DNA of 64,000 nucleotides, from positions 29,815 through 93,814 of the forward strand of contig NZ_BBCE01000013.1 in the NCBI RefSeq assembly GCF_001311885.1. The letters are read 5' to 3'. The notes below the pieces were generated by a model. The model was not told the origin of the DNA and did not search any database. It was given only the letters and a program-made list of their open reading frames with translations. Within the stretch, counting starts at the first letter, position 1. Each line of letters begins with the position of its first letter. This document shows positions 9,608-19,767 of the stretch, piece after piece. A program made the translations under genes and the position numbers. Source of the DNA: Syntrophomonas palmitatica JCM 14374 (GTDB taxonomy: Bacteria; Bacillota; Syntrophomonadia; Syntrophomonadales; Syntrophomonadaceae).

Positions 9608-10289
9608 CGGATGTATAGGAAAGCATGGTTTGCAAACGGCTGTGGATGAGTGTAATTCGGGGGTGTGGGCGGGGCAACCGCAGTGATCGTGAACAGCCGT
9701 ACCGCCGCTCTGTCATGGCTGAAAAACCGGGGAAAGATTGCTTCGCTATGCTCGCAATGACAGAAACTATGGCGTTTGCAGAAAAACTATGTGTTTGTCG
9801 TTGCGAGGAGAGCTGCGATGCGGCAATCTAAAAAAATAACGCTGATCGCCCGGAGGGCGAATTTGTTCCCTGCGTTGGCAATTGAGCCCGCCTTACCTTC
9901 CTGGCTTGGACAAAGCGTTATGCTTGCCTGGAGTTGGGCGGATGGCGTGGGTATGGATAGAAAATGTGGCTGGATTCGGGCAATCATAACGCTTTATCCC
10001 GCCGTCAGCCGGTCTCATGTTAACTTAAGGAAAAGACTATATTATAACCGAATGGCTGCGTTTCAGTTTTTATAACGGGTTGAGCCCGCCTTACCTTCCT
10101 GGCTTGGACAAAGCGTCATGCTTGCCTGGAGTTGGGCGGATGGCAATACCGCTGCCTTTCTGGAACCGCTTCCTTAAACCACCGCATATTCCTGACAATT
10201 TTACAAGCTGGCGTATTATTGTTACTATTACATAAAAACGGTCAATAATAATCAAGGGGCAGTAATTCTAGTTTAAGAAGAGGAACGAA
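9608..10289. repeat. Gene-free spacer with inverted and direct repeats
   Basis: No convincing gene occurs in this 680-bp spacer. It holds two repeat systems. The first is an inverted pair of GATTGCTTCGCT...GCTCGCAATGACA-type elements (9736-9762 and its inverse at 9797-9828), the widespread palindromic family also seen at 19768-19859. The second is a 65-bp direct repeat at 9882-9946 and 10080-10144 (TTGAGCCCGCCTTACC...GGGCGGATGGC) with a single mismatch. Open frames here are by-products of these repeats. Confidence 0.8.
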
Positions 10290-11195
10290 ATGAAAAGGAG
10301 CAAGAAGAAGAAGGACCAGTCCTGGAACCTGATAATAATGCCGGGCGCCACGGCCAAACCGTTTAACATAAATCTGTCCCGGGCTCTGCTGAGTACAGCA
10401 GTAATTAGTCTGGGTGTAATCCTGGTGATTTTTATCAGCCTGGGGTCGATTTATTTCTATAATCTCAAAGAAATTCATAATATGCAGCAGATCAAAGCCC
10501 AGTACAAACAAAAGAACATGGAACTGGAAGCGCTTACAAAGAACCTGGAGGATATAGCCGCCAAACAAAAGGCTATTGAAGAAAAACAGGAACAGGTTAA
10601 AAAACTGGTGGGGATTAAGAGCAAAAAAACCCCGCCGGGAAAAGACGCCAAAGGCGGGAAAGGCGGCGAGGATGAATCGTTTGTTGCGGGAGACTCATCT
10701 CACGCAGGGGAACTCTTGCGTCAATTAGAGCAGGACCTGGCGGCACAGGAAGAAGAACTGGAAGCCATAGTTTCCCGCGTAAACAAGGACCCGGCTTATT
10801 ATCACAGCCTGCCCAACCAGTGGCCGGCTGAAGGAGAGGTAAGCTCAGAGTTCGGCTGGCGCCGCTCTCCTTTCGGATCTAGAAAAGAGACTTATCACAA
10901 CGGCATAGATATAGCCAATGTTTCCGGGGTCACAATTGTTGCGGCTGGCGACGGGACGGTAACCTATTCCGCCTGGAAACCCGCTTACGGCCGGACGATT
11001 GAAATCTATCACGGCCAGGGGCTGACAACCCGTTATGGGCATAACTCTGCCCTGTTGGTGAAAGAAGGCGATAAGGTTAAAAAGGGTGATCCGATTGCTC
11101 TGATGGGGAGTACCGGGCACAGCACGGGACCGCATCTGCATTTTACCGTATTTCAGGGTGATCAGGCCGTGGATCCTATGCTTTATTTACCCTGA
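10290..11195 (+). CDS. Membrane-anchored M23 (LytM) peptidase
   Basis: A 301-residue protein. It has a basic N-terminus, one transmembrane segment (residues about 31-55), a charged coiled-coil stalk (about 60-115), then a C-terminal LytM/M23 domain. The zinc-ligand motifs are HNGIDIA (H and D), a RYGH segment and HLHF. Such enzymes cleave peptide cross-links in peptidoglycan, or act as activators if degenerate; here the metal ligands are present. It is followed 44 nt later by a bactofilin, a recurrent pairing in cell-shape control. ATG 10290 follows AGAGGAACGA. Confidence 0.9.
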   Translation: MKRSKKKKDQSWNLIIMPGATAKPFNINLSRALLSTAVISLGVILVIFISLGSIYFYNLKEIHNMQQIKAQYKQKNMELEALTKNLEDIAAKQKAIEEKQEQVKKLVGIKSKKTPPGKDAKGGKGGEDESFVAGDSSHAGELLRQLEQDLAAQEEELEAIVSRVNKDPAYYHSLPNQWPAEGEVSSEFGWRRSPFGSRKETYHNGIDIANVSGVTIVAAGDGTVTYSAWKPAYGRTIEIYHGQGLTTRYGHNSALLVKEGDKVKKGDPIALMGSTGHSTGPHLHFTVFQGDQAVDPMLYLP

Positions 11196-11239
11196 AAAAA
11201 GAACCCCTTATTATGTATGACCATCTCGGAGGTGTGATT

Positions 11240-11644
11240 TTGTTTAAAAAAGACAGGCCTTACCAGAACATTGAGAGCATAATAGCTGCCGGAGTGGAAA
11301 TAAAAGGAGATGTTGCGGCGCAAGGGTCAATTCGCGTTGATGGAGCGGTTGAAGGGAAATTAAACCTCAAGGGTGACCTGGTATTGGGGGAAAAAGCGCA
11401 TATTAAGGGCGAAATAAGGGTCAATAATATTATTTTGGCAGGAAAAGTCGAGGGAACGGTTCACGCGGGCGGGCGTCTGGAGATAACCTCCACCGGCCAG
11501 ATGAATGGGGACATAATCTGCAGCTCCATCAGTATTGAAGAAGGAGGCATCCTGCAGGGATCTTCCCGTATGTCTATGAATAAGGAAAAAAGCGAAGTGT
11601 TTGTAAACAAAAGAACTCAGCGACAGGATAGTGAAAAAGGCTGA
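11240..11644 (+). CDS. Bactofilin
   Basis: A 134-residue polymer-forming cytoskeletal protein. The core is a right-handed beta-helix of repeated turns, visible as alternating V/I and G (VEIKGDVAAQGSIRVDGAVE, then GEIRVNNIILAGKVEG). The N-terminus ends before IIAAGVEIKGDV and the C-terminus is a short charged tail. TTG 11240 is chosen because GGAGG (11228-11232) lies 7 nt upstream, while the in-frame ATG 11213 has no ribosome binding site. Bactofilins often localise M23 peptidases such as its upstream neighbour. Confidence 0.9.
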   Translation: MFKKDRPYQNIESIIAAGVEIKGDVAAQGSIRVDGAVEGKLNLKGDLVLGEKAHIKGEIRVNNIILAGKVEGTVHAGGRLEITSTGQMNGDIICSSISIEEGGILQGSSRMSMNKEKSEVFVNKRTQRQDSEKG

Positions 11645-11808
11645 ATTCACGGGATAGATTGGTGCTTTGCCGCTCGTAATGACACGATGGGACCGCATTA
11701 TAAAGCACTGCAGGTCACAAAGCAGCGGTTTTCATCCGTGGCTTACGGCGTCCCGCAAGTATGGCGACAGCGTGTTCGCTCAAACCTTAAAATATGGGAG
11801 GTAAGTCG

Positions 11809-12441
11809 TTGTTTAAAAATCGCCGGGAAGCAGCATATTTGCTGGCCGAAGAATTGAAGCAGCGCAAGATAGACTTTGACCTGGTCCTGGGAGTACCCCG
11901 GGGGGGAGTTGTCGTAGCAGAAGTTATCGCCGGTTATTTTTCCTGTCCTATGGATATTGTCATGGCTCGTAAAATAGGGTCTCCGGAAATGGATGAATAT
12001 GCTATAGGCGCGGTAACTCCCGATGGGGGAGTATTAATTCACGACCGGGTCATGCATCTATTGGATATAGACAAGGAAACCATTGACAGGATGGCCATGG
12101 AAGTACTGCGGCAGATGGAGAAACGGTTGTTATATTACCGTAAAAACCGGCCCAAGGTTGATTTAAAAGGCAAACGGGTACTGCTCACTGATGATGGCAT
12201 AGCCACCGGGTTCACCCTCAAAGCCGCAGTGCATTATCTTAAACGGCAGGACAGTCAGGAAGTAATTATTGCCGTGCCGGTCAGCGCCGGGAACGCTTAT
12301 CTGGATCTCAGGGAGGTCGTTGATGAAATTATCGCTTTGGAAATACCGGAAAGGTTTTATGCCGTAGGACAATTTTACGATGACTTTAGCACAGTAAATG
12401 ATGATGAAGTCATTGCAATATTAAAACGCAATCAAGCATGA
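11809..12441 (+). CDS. Phosphoribosyltransferase-domain protein
   Basis: A 210-residue protein with the type I PRTase PRPP loop VLLTDDGIATGFT at residues about 123-135, preceded by LVLGVPRGGVVVAE. It belongs to the stand-alone phosphoribosyltransferase-like group. Its base substrate cannot be told from sequence. TTG 11809 is chosen because GGGAGG (11796-11801) is placed correctly for it, whereas ATG 11794 would have no site. It converges with yyaC, overlapping by 10 nt. Confidence 0.82.
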   Translation: MFKNRREAAYLLAEELKQRKIDFDLVLGVPRGGVVVAEVIAGYFSCPMDIVMARKIGSPEMDEYAIGAVTPDGGVLIHDRVMHLLDIDKETIDRMAMEVLRQMEKRLLYYRKNRPKVDLKGKRVLLTDDGIATGFTLKAAVHYLKRQDSQEVIIAVPVSAGNAYLDLREVVDEIIALEIPERFYAVGQFYDDFSTVNDDEVIAILKRNQA

Positions 12442-13046
12442 TCCTCCAGGTGTTCAGCCGCATATTGCTGGCTGCGGCGGGTATAACGAAACTGCGCGAT
12501 ATAAAGGCTTTTAGAGATAATATCCGCCATCTGGTAAACCGTAAAAAGACGAGTATTCTGCAAGACCATATGTTCAAAAAAGCCCCCTACATTTACCACG
12601 CCGGAGATATGAAAATCCCCCACTTCAGGCAGAACCTTCTTAACTGCTGAACCGGGCTTCAGACTACCCTTTTTAATATTGATATACCCTATACGTTCAA
12701 TATTTCCCAGGCAGGCGTCAACCGCTATCACCAGGGGCTGGTCAGCGTCTCTCATAATATTGTCCAGGGCCTCATGCAGATTGACCGCATGAACAGGCTC
12801 CTCCAGGGTGCCATATATGGAGGCAGACGGAAGCAGCGCCTTTAGGCGGCTTCCAACCAGGGGGCCCAGACAATCCCCAGTAGCCCGGTCTGTACCTATA
12901 CACAGGTATATAATATCCCGGGAAAAAGTCGAATTCATCTCAAGTAAATTTGTATAAATAGCGTTTTCCAAGCGAGTCAGGCAGTGGGGATCCTCATAAT
13001 GGCACGAATATTTTTCCGTAATATTAGGGGCCTTATTAACCACCAA
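12432..13046 (-). CDS. yyaC: Sporulation protein YyaC (GPR-protease-like fold)
   Basis: A 204-residue protein with the signature CIGTDRATGDCLGPLVGS and YGTLEEPVHAVNL. These are diagnostic of the YyaC family, which is related to the spore germination protease GPR and found in spore formers. Position near parA/parB also matches Bacillus, where yyaC lies by the origin. TTG 13046 is chosen: GGGAGG lies 8 nt upstream and the length equals B. subtilis YyaC (205 aa). Longer in-frame extensions lack a ribosome binding site. Exact function is not established. Confidence 0.88.
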   Translation of the reverse strand: MVVNKAPNITEKYSCHYEDPHCLTRLENAIYTNLLEMNSTFSRDIIYLCIGTDRATGDCLGPLVGSRLKALLPSASIYGTLEEPVHAVNLHEALDNIMRDADQPLVIAVDACLGNIERIGYINIKKGSLKPGSAVKKVLPEVGDFHISGVVNVGGFFEHMVLQNTRLFTVYQMADIISKSLYIAQFRYTRRSQQYAAEHLEDHA

Positions 13047-13278
13047 CGCTAATTCCTCCCTGCAATTCCATACTATGCCAGCAAGATTAGTTATGACTGT
13101 CAAATGTGATAAAGATATGGTAAAGCAAGGCCCTTCACCTTTGGCCAAAGGCGCAAGGGGACTTTAGCCTTCACATCTATGCTCAATATTCTTGACTGAT
13201 GGGAATATTTTTATGCCGTATTTGCACAGGAAAGTGAATATTAATGAAGCATAACGTGCTGAAATCGAGGGATTAAAA

Positions 13279-14373
13279 ATGCGCTCACTGAATGCGTCTA
13301 TGATGCTGGTGATGGGATACCTGGGCGCGGTTGTCGGCGCCGGGTTCGCATCCGGGCAGGAAATCATGCAGTTTTTTGTGGCTTATGGCAGCCATGGCTG
13401 CAAAGGCGCTGTCCTGGCCACGATACTGTTCGCTTTAAGCGGGGGACTGCTCATGTACACCGCGCACCAGGCTAAAATCAGTAATTACCAGAATATGATC
13501 AGTCATCTGATGGGACCGCGCGCCGGGATTATAGTCGACGCTATACTGGCCTTATTTCTGTTTTTAGGCATAAGCACTATGTTATCCGCCAGCGGGGCTG
13601 TGTTTTACGAGCACCTTTATCTGCCCAAGAACCTGGGGATTTTTTTAGCTTATGCGGCAGTAGGAATATTTCTGATCACTGGCAAAAAGGGATTGATTAT
13701 GTCTTATAATCTGCTGGTGCCTTTAAAGCTGCTGCTGTTGCTGCTGATCTCCGGGTACGCCGCCTTCTTTCTGAACAGCAGCCAACCGGCCAGTTTTACA
13801 CCCTTGGTTTTGCCGGCCCAGCCTGAGTTTTGGGCGCTATCCAGCGTTCTATATGTAGCCTATAATTTTGCCCTGGCCATGGTGGTATTAACCGCTTACC
13901 AGCCGGTAACCAGCCGCAAAGAAGGGATAAGGGGTGCGGTTTGGGGAGGGCTGGTGTTGGGGACAATGGTAGTATTGAATTATCTGGCCCTGCACAAATA
14001 TCTGCCCATGGTTCTGCAGTATGAGGTGCCGATGCTGTATGTTGCCGGGCAGATATCGCTGACAGCCAAAAGGGTTTATACCCTGGTCCTGTGGATGGGG
14101 ATACTAACAACCGCCATAGCCAACGCTTACGGGTTTGCCCAGCGTTTTGCCCGTCTTACTGGGATTAGTTACAGTGCCAGTCTATTTTTGTGCATGACTC
14201 TGGCCCTGCCGGTATCGGGGCAAAGTTTTTCCGGATTAGTAGGAAAGATATACCCGTTATTCGGCATACTAGGAGTAGCCATACTTATAGCTTTATGCCG
14301 GAAAATAATTAAGGGCCTTTATTTAAAACTGACCGAACGATTAGGATTAGTGCCCAAAGGGTATTTTCGGTAA
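13279..14373 (+). CDS. YkvI-family multi-pass membrane protein
   Basis: A 364-residue polytopic protein with about ten hydrophobic segments. It has an N-terminal GYLGAVVGAGFASGQEIMQF motif resembling the unwound first helix of APC/LeuT-fold transporters. That motif is typical of the uncharacterised YkvI family. Transport of an amino acid or ion is plausible from the fold, but the substrate is unknown. Intact; weak GAGGGA site before ATG 13279. Confidence 0.78.
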   Translation: MRSLNASMMLVMGYLGAVVGAGFASGQEIMQFFVAYGSHGCKGAVLATILFALSGGLLMYTAHQAKISNYQNMISHLMGPRAGIIVDAILALFLFLGISTMLSASGAVFYEHLYLPKNLGIFLAYAAVGIFLITGKKGLIMSYNLLVPLKLLLLLLISGYAAFFLNSSQPASFTPLVLPAQPEFWALSSVLYVAYNFALAMVVLTAYQPVTSRKEGIRGAVWGGLVLGTMVVLNYLALHKYLPMVLQYEVPMLYVAGQISLTAKRVYTLVLWMGILTTAIANAYGFAQRFARLTGISYSASLFLCMTLALPVSGQSFSGLVGKIYPLFGILGVAILIALCRKIIKGLYLKLTERLGLVPKGYFR

Positions 14374-14567
14374 AATCAAAGCAGACCCGGCTCGTTTATT
14401 GTGCATAAGCGATTATAGTAATAGGTCACATCATACGTGAAAACAGCCTGTATGGGAGGGGCAAAAAAAAACTAATTCTGTGATAATCGCGGTTAATCTG
14501 TGGCTATTTTCGAATTAACATGCGTTATAATATTGACAAATTGATGCAAAACATCGGGGAGGTTTCG

Positions 14568-15967
14568 ATGGCAAATTTAAAAAACATACCCCCTATAGAC
14601 GAAATCCTGGCACAAAGGCCGGTATTGGAAATGATTGAAAAACATAACCGGGACTTTGTGGTGCGCATTATCAGAAAAGCGGTAGAGGATACCAGACAGG
14701 AGCTGCGCTCCAGCCAGAATGACCTGGAGCGGGAACAGATTATGGGCCTGGTTATAGAAAAAATGCGGCAAACAGCAGCAGCGCAAAGCCAGGGAAGCCT
14801 GAAAAGGGTTATTAACGGGACCGGAGTGGTTTTGCATACCAACCTGGGACGGGCGCCGCTCGGGGAACGAGCCCTGCATTATATGAGCGAAATGGCCAGG
14901 AATTACAATAACCTGGAGATGAACCTGGAAAAAGGGCAGCGCGGCTCGCGTTACGACCATGTCGAGGACTTGCTGCGGGAATTGACCGGCGCCGAGGCGG
15001 CGCTGGTAGTGAATAATAATGCGGCCGCGGTTCTGTTGGGCTTGTCCACTTTAGCAGACCAGCGGGAAGTTATCGTTTCCCGCGGACAGCTGGTGGAAAT
15101 AGGCGGCGCATTTCGCATACCTGAAGTGATGAAACTCAGCGGAGCCAGGCTGGTGGAAGTGGGCACTACCAATAAAACCTATATCAGCGATTTTGCTGCG
15201 GCTATAAATGAAAATACCGCCCTGCTTTTTGCCGCGCATACCTCCAACTATAAGATAATCGGTTTTACGGCGGAGGTAGAATTGGCGGAACTGGTCAGGC
15301 TGGGTCAGGAAAAAGGCATAGCGGTTATGCAGGATCTGGGCAGCGGGATTCTCTATCGTTCCCCCAGCTGGAAGCTAGGAGAAGAACCAACGGTTCAGGA
15401 ATGCCTGGCCGCGGGTACAGATATTATAACCTTCAGCGGGGACAAACTCCTGGGCGGGCCTCAGGCGGGAATTATCATCGGTAAAAAGGTTTATATAGAA
15501 GCTATGAAGAAGAACCAGTTAACCAGGGCCTTGCGCGTGGACAAACTTACGATTGCGGCCCTGGAAGGAACTCTGCTGGAATATCTGAACGGCAAACCGG
15601 ACCAGAATATTCCGGTAATCAGAATGCTGGAATACAGCCTGGAAGACCTGGAAGAACGCGCGGAAAAACTATATATGACATTAGAAACAAGAATTCGCAC
15701 CCATAAGTATATAGAAAAACTGTCGCTTATACGGCTGGATGATATGGTGGGAGGCGGGGCCTATCCCACCTATCTTGTCCCGGGATACGGCCTAGAGATA
15801 AGATTTAAGGGCATAAGCCTGGAGAACGCGGCCCAAAGGCTCCGTCTCATGAACCGGCTGTAGTTGTCCGCCGCCAGGAGGATGCCATGATTATCAGCGT
15901 GCGCACCCTGTTGGAAAAAGAGATAGAACTGGTTGCCGAACTGCTCTGCCAGGCTCTGGAGGATTAG
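14568..15967 (+). CDS. selA: L-seryl-tRNA(Sec) selenium transferase SelA (frameshifted near 3' end)
   Basis: SelA is a PLP enzyme that converts seryl-tRNA(Sec) to selenocysteinyl-tRNA(Sec). Family markers are INGTGVVLHTNLGRAPL, VNNNAAAVLL and SGDKLLGGPQAGIIIG, the last holding the PLP lysine. The frame breaks at 15851 (CTC ATG AAC). Restoring one G gives ATG GAA CCG GCT and extends the product with VVVRRQEDAMIISVRTLL... to TAG at 15967. The corrected length is 466 residues, normal for SelA. ATG 14568 is chosen because GGGGAGG lies 5 nt upstream. Confidence 0.95.
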
Positions 15968-16040
15968 ACGGCCAATTTCTTAATTATACTCCGTATAAAT
16001 CCTAATGAGACCGCGTTAATTACTAATCTGGAGGATAAAA

Positions 16041-17940
16041 ATGAAGAGGTTTGTCATCGGCACCGCCGGGCATATAGACCACGGCAAAACCACCCTCGTA
16101 AAAGCGCTTACCGGGCTGGACACCGACCGTCTCAAGGAGGAAAAGGAAAGAGGGATATCCATAGAACTGGGCTTCGCTCCGTTTGAATTACCCGGGGGAC
16201 AGAAGGCCGCCATAGTGGACATGCCAGGGCACGAACGCTTTATCCGCCACATGCTGGCCGGAGCCTTCGGGATAGATATAGTCCTGCTGACTATCGCCGC
16301 TGATGAGGGAGTAATGCCTCAGACCCGCGAACACATGGATATTATTGAGCTGCTCGGGGTTAAGCAGGGGATTATTGTTATAACCAAAAAGGATTTAGTA
16401 GATGAAGAATGGCTGGCTCTGATGGAAGAGGAAATCAAGGACTACATTGACGGTACTATTTTACGCGGATCACCGATAATAGCCGTATCAGCTCCGAAGG
16501 GTGAGGGCATACAGGAACTGTTGGCGCAGTTGGAAAAAATGGCCGGGGAGGTGCAGGAAAAACCAGCTTTTGGTCAGGCGCGCCTGCCGATTGACCGGGT
16601 TTTTACCATATCCGGGTTTGGCACCGTGGTTACCGGGACCCTGTGGTCCGGCAAGATTCACACCGGGGAAACCCTGGAACTGATGCCGGTTAAACGCAAC
16701 GTAAAAATACGTACCCTGCAGGTACATAATGAAAAAGTTGATGACGCTTATGCCGGGCAGCGAGTTGCGGTTAATCTGCAAGGCATAGAAGTAGCCGATA
16801 TTAAACGCGGCTACCTCCTGGCCACTCCCGGTTATCTGACTCCCAGCTATCGCCTGGACACGCGGCTGCATTTACTTAAAACCAGCCCGCGCAGCCTGAA
16901 AAACTGGAATCGCATCAGGTTTCACCTGGGTACTGATGAAACCCTGGGCCGCATCGTCCTTCTGGATAGGGATGAAATACTGCCCGGGGAAGAGGCCTAT
17001 GCCCAGATTGTCATGGAAAAAGCCGTAGTAGCCGCCAAAAGCGACCGTTTTGTTGTGCGCTTTTATTCGCCGGTAACAACCATTGGCGGAGGTATCATCA
17101 TCGACCCCGTGGCCCCCAAACAAAAGCGTTTCCGGGAAGACGTTCTGGACGAACTGGCCATAAAAGAAGAAGGCAGCCTCTACGATATTCTCCTGCACGA
17201 ACTGGAAACCAATCCTGAAGAAGTCCTGGCGGTACAGGAACTGGCCCGCCGCACCGGGCAGGAACAGTCCCGGGTTAAAGAAGAAATGGAACAGCTCAAA
17301 GATGATGAAAAGGTATGGGAACTAAAAGATCAGGGTTATATAAGCATGTACGGGCTGCAGCTGATAAACGAGCACATGGTTAAAACCCTGGAAGCCTACC
17401 ATAAACAGTATCCCCTTCGTCCTGGATATCCCCGCGAGGATATGCGCAGCCGTTTCTTCAAAAACATAAACCCCAAGGCCTTTAACCTGCTTATAAAATA
17501 CCTGGAAGACCAGGGCAGCCTGAACAGCTTCAATAACCAGTTAATGATAGCTGGACACCAGCCAGTTCCGGGTGAAAAACTGCAGGGGATCATTAATCAA
17601 ATAGTGCAAAGGGCGGAAGCAACCTGTTCAGCCCCCCGGCTCTGGAGGAGTTAAAAAACTTGAGCGGACAGGGCGAAGCAGAATTCGCGGAATTGATCGC
17701 TTACCTGCTTGATACCGGCGTATTAATAAAAGTCAGCCGGAAATCTATTTTTCCAAAAAGGCTATAGAAGAGGGTCAAAGAATACTAAATGAATATTTTG
17801 CCAGGGAAAAGGAGCTCAGCCTGGCAACGGCGCGGGATCTGTTCGATACGTCCAGAAAGTATACCCTGCCGTTGATTGAATATTATGACAAAATACGCTT
17901 TACCCGCCGGGTGGGGGATATGCGGGTGCGTATGGGCTGA
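16041..17940 (+). CDS. selB: Selenocysteine-specific elongation factor SelB (twice frameshifted)
   Basis: SelB delivers Sec-tRNA(Sec) to UGA codons by binding the mRNA SECIS. The GTPase domain starts VIGTAGHIDHGKTTL, with DMPGHERFIRHML and TKKDL. Beta-barrel domains follow, then C-terminal winged helices. Two breaks occur near the end: a missing C at 17623-17624 (ACC CTG TTC AGC) and a missing C at 17737-17738 (AGC CCG GAA). Correction yields a 633-residue protein ending at TGA 17940 with a full set of C-terminal winged-helix repeats, required for SECIS binding. Confidence 0.96.
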
Positions 17941-17962
17941 TAAGAGAGAGGAGCCTCGTTTG

Positions 17963-18667
17963 ATGCTGCGAATAGATGAAATCGATGTGTATTACGGCGC
18001 TATCCATGCCCTAAAAAGATTGTCCCTCGAGGTGGAAGAGGGAAGTATAGTAACCTTGATCGGGGCCAATGGAGCAGGCAAAACCACTACCTTAAAGACC
18101 GTTTCCGGCCTGCTGCGTCCTAAAACCGGCAGGATTTTATTTAATAATAACGACATAACCAAAATCCCGCCGGAAAAAATCGTGGGCCTGGGGATATCTC
18201 AGGTTCCCGAAGGCCGCCGCGTATTTCCTTCCCTGAGCGTACTGGAAAATCTGGAGATGGGGGCTTACCTGCGTAAAGACAAGAAAGCCATCGCGGCGGA
18301 CATGGAAAACGTGTTCAGCCGTTTCCCGCGCCTGCGTGAACGCAGCAAACAACTAGCCGGAACCCTTTCCGGAGGCGAACAGCAGATGCTGGCCATTGGC
18401 CGCGCCTTGATGGCCCGGCCCAGCCTGATGCTGATGGATGAACCGTCTATGGGACTGGCGCCGCTGCTGGTCAAAGAGATATTCTCTATTATTAAGGAGA
18501 TAAATCAACGCGGCACCACCATTCTGCTGGTGGAGCAAAACGCTAATATGGCACTGTCCATTGCGGATAAGGCCTATGTTATCGAAACCGGGGAAATAGT
18601 ATTGCAGGGCAGAGCCCAGGAGCTTATGAACAGCGAGGAAGTTAAGAAAGCCTACCTGGGCGGGTAG
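17963..18667 (+). CDS. livF: LivF-type ABC transporter ATPase, orphan
   Basis: A 234-residue ATP-binding subunit of the branched-chain amino acid/urea transporter class. It has Walker A GANGAGKTTT, ABC signature TLSGGEQQMLAIGRA, Walker B LMLMDEPSMGLAP and a switch histidine analogue (VEQNANMAL). The C-terminal LivF-like tail SEEVKKAYLGG is present. No livG, livH, livM or binding protein is in the window, so it stands alone 22 nt after selB. Either it serves a transporter encoded elsewhere or partners were lost. ATG 17963 follows GAGAGGAG. Confidence 0.9.
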   Translation: MLRIDEIDVYYGAIHALKRLSLEVEEGSIVTLIGANGAGKTTTLKTVSGLLRPKTGRILFNNNDITKIPPEKIVGLGISQVPEGRRVFPSLSVLENLEMGAYLRKDKKAIAADMENVFSRFPRLRERSKQLAGTLSGGEQQMLAIGRALMARPSLMLMDEPSMGLAPLLVKEIFSIIKEINQRGTTILLVEQNANMALSIADKAYVIETGEIVLQGRAQELMNSEEVKKAYLGG

Positions 18668-18818
18668 GGGAAATAGACCTATTTAACACAGATACACACA
18701 GAATTGCGAAGTGACCGGGAAAGATTGCCCGGAGAGCGAATTTGTTCTGGGCGCATTAACCGGCCGATGGTGAAACTTGAGTTATCCGCGTCTATAGATT
18801 TTGGAAGGGGGATTTAAG

Positions 18819-19478
18819 GTGAAAGTTAAGGACCGTATGAAGGAAAATGTGCGCACGGTGGATATGAACGACAGCATCACGGAAGCCTTCCGCTTGATGA
18901 AGGAAAACAATATCCGCCGTCTGCCGGTTATGGAAAATGGCAGCCTGGCCGGGATAATAACCCTGGCAGACCTTAACCAGGCTTCGCCGTCATCAGCCAC
19001 CAGCCTCTCAATTCATGAACTGAATTATATATTGGCCAGAACCAGGATACGGGATATCGTTCCTAAAAAGCAGCAGCTGCTTACGGTCGATCCGGAAGAC
19101 TATATCGAAACCGCCGCCAAAATCATGCGGGATAAAAAAGTTAGCGGGCTGCCCGTGGTTCAAAACGGCAAATTAGCAGGCATCATTACCGAAACCGATA
19201 TTTTTGGAGCCTTAATAGATATCTTAGGCGTACACACGCCTCATACCCGCATAGATTTCATTGCCAAAGACCGCCCCGGCAGCCTGGCCGAAATTACCGG
19301 GCTGATAGGTGCGCGGGGCATTAACATATCCAATATTGTGGTTTATTTTGATGAAAAACTGGAGAAATATAAGGTTATCCTGCGGATGGAAACACTTGAT
19401 TACCAGCCAGTTATTGATGATATGATTAGCAAAGGTTATGAAATAGATTCGGTATTGACCCAGGATGGCAGCGTTTAA
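18819..19478 (+). CDS. Tandem CBS plus ACT domain protein (AcuB-like)
   Basis: A 219-residue protein. Two CBS motifs are seen at residues about 5-58 (MKENVRTVDMNDSITEAFRL) and 80-135, followed by an ACT domain starting IDFIAKDRPGSLAEITGLIG. The architecture equals B. subtilis AcuB, an adenine-nucleotide and possibly amino-acid-sensing regulator. GTG 18819 is chosen because GGAAGGGGG lies 7 nt upstream. Adjacency to livF suggests a link to amino acid supply, but this is inference. Confidence 0.85.
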   Translation: MKVKDRMKENVRTVDMNDSITEAFRLMKENNIRRLPVMENGSLAGIITLADLNQASPSSATSLSIHELNYILARTRIRDIVPKKQQLLTVDPEDYIETAAKIMRDKKVSGLPVVQNGKLAGIITETDIFGALIDILGVHTPHTRIDFIAKDRPGSLAEITGLIGARGINISNIVVYFDEKLEKYKVILRMETLDYQPVIDDMISKGYEIDSVLTQDGSV

Positions 19479-19533
19479 ACCAACACCGTCAGCAACCAGA
19501 TCACAGAAACCTGGCCGCTTGGCGGAGAGCTAT

Positions 19534-19562
19534 TTGACATTTTACGACAGCGGTTATATACT
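19534..19562 (+). promoter_or_regulatory. Promoter of selC
   Basis: TTGACA (19534-19539), a 17-bp spacer and TATACT (19557-19562) lie 33 bp upstream of the tRNA-Sec gene. This supports selC as an active, independently transcribed gene. Confidence 0.8.
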
Positions 19563-19595
19563 CATTAGTGCGGCTGCATAAGCCCGCAGACATAC

Positions 19596-19694
19596 GGAGG
19601 CGGATCGGTCCTGGTGGGCCGCCTGGACTTCAAATCCAGTCTGCGCCGTGGTGGTCCCACGGTGGGTGTGTTCGATTCGCACACGCCTCCGCCA
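19596..19694 (+). tRNA. selC: tRNA-Sec (UCA anticodon)
   Basis: A 99-nt tRNA with encoded CCA. It has acceptor GGAGGCG pairing CGCCTCC, an extended D stem (GGTCC/GGGCC), an anticodon arm CTGGA-CTTCAAA-TCCAG with UCA at 19630-19632, and a long variable arm CCGTGG-TGGT-CCCACGG. The T loop is TTCGATT. The anticodon arm is the same as in E. coli selC. All features are diagnostic of selenocysteine tRNA. Confidence 0.97.
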
Positions 19695-19767
19695 AATGAA
19701 GACAGATTTGCCGGCTTTCCAGGAGATGGATTGCCGGCTTGATTTAAGTATAGGAAAAGCGGGGGAA

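Noticed and set aside
9625..10075. Overlapping reading frames after parS
   Set aside because: They lie within direct and inverted repeats and give the usual nonsense translations of these units (e.g. CRCEESCDAAI). No ribosome binding sites.
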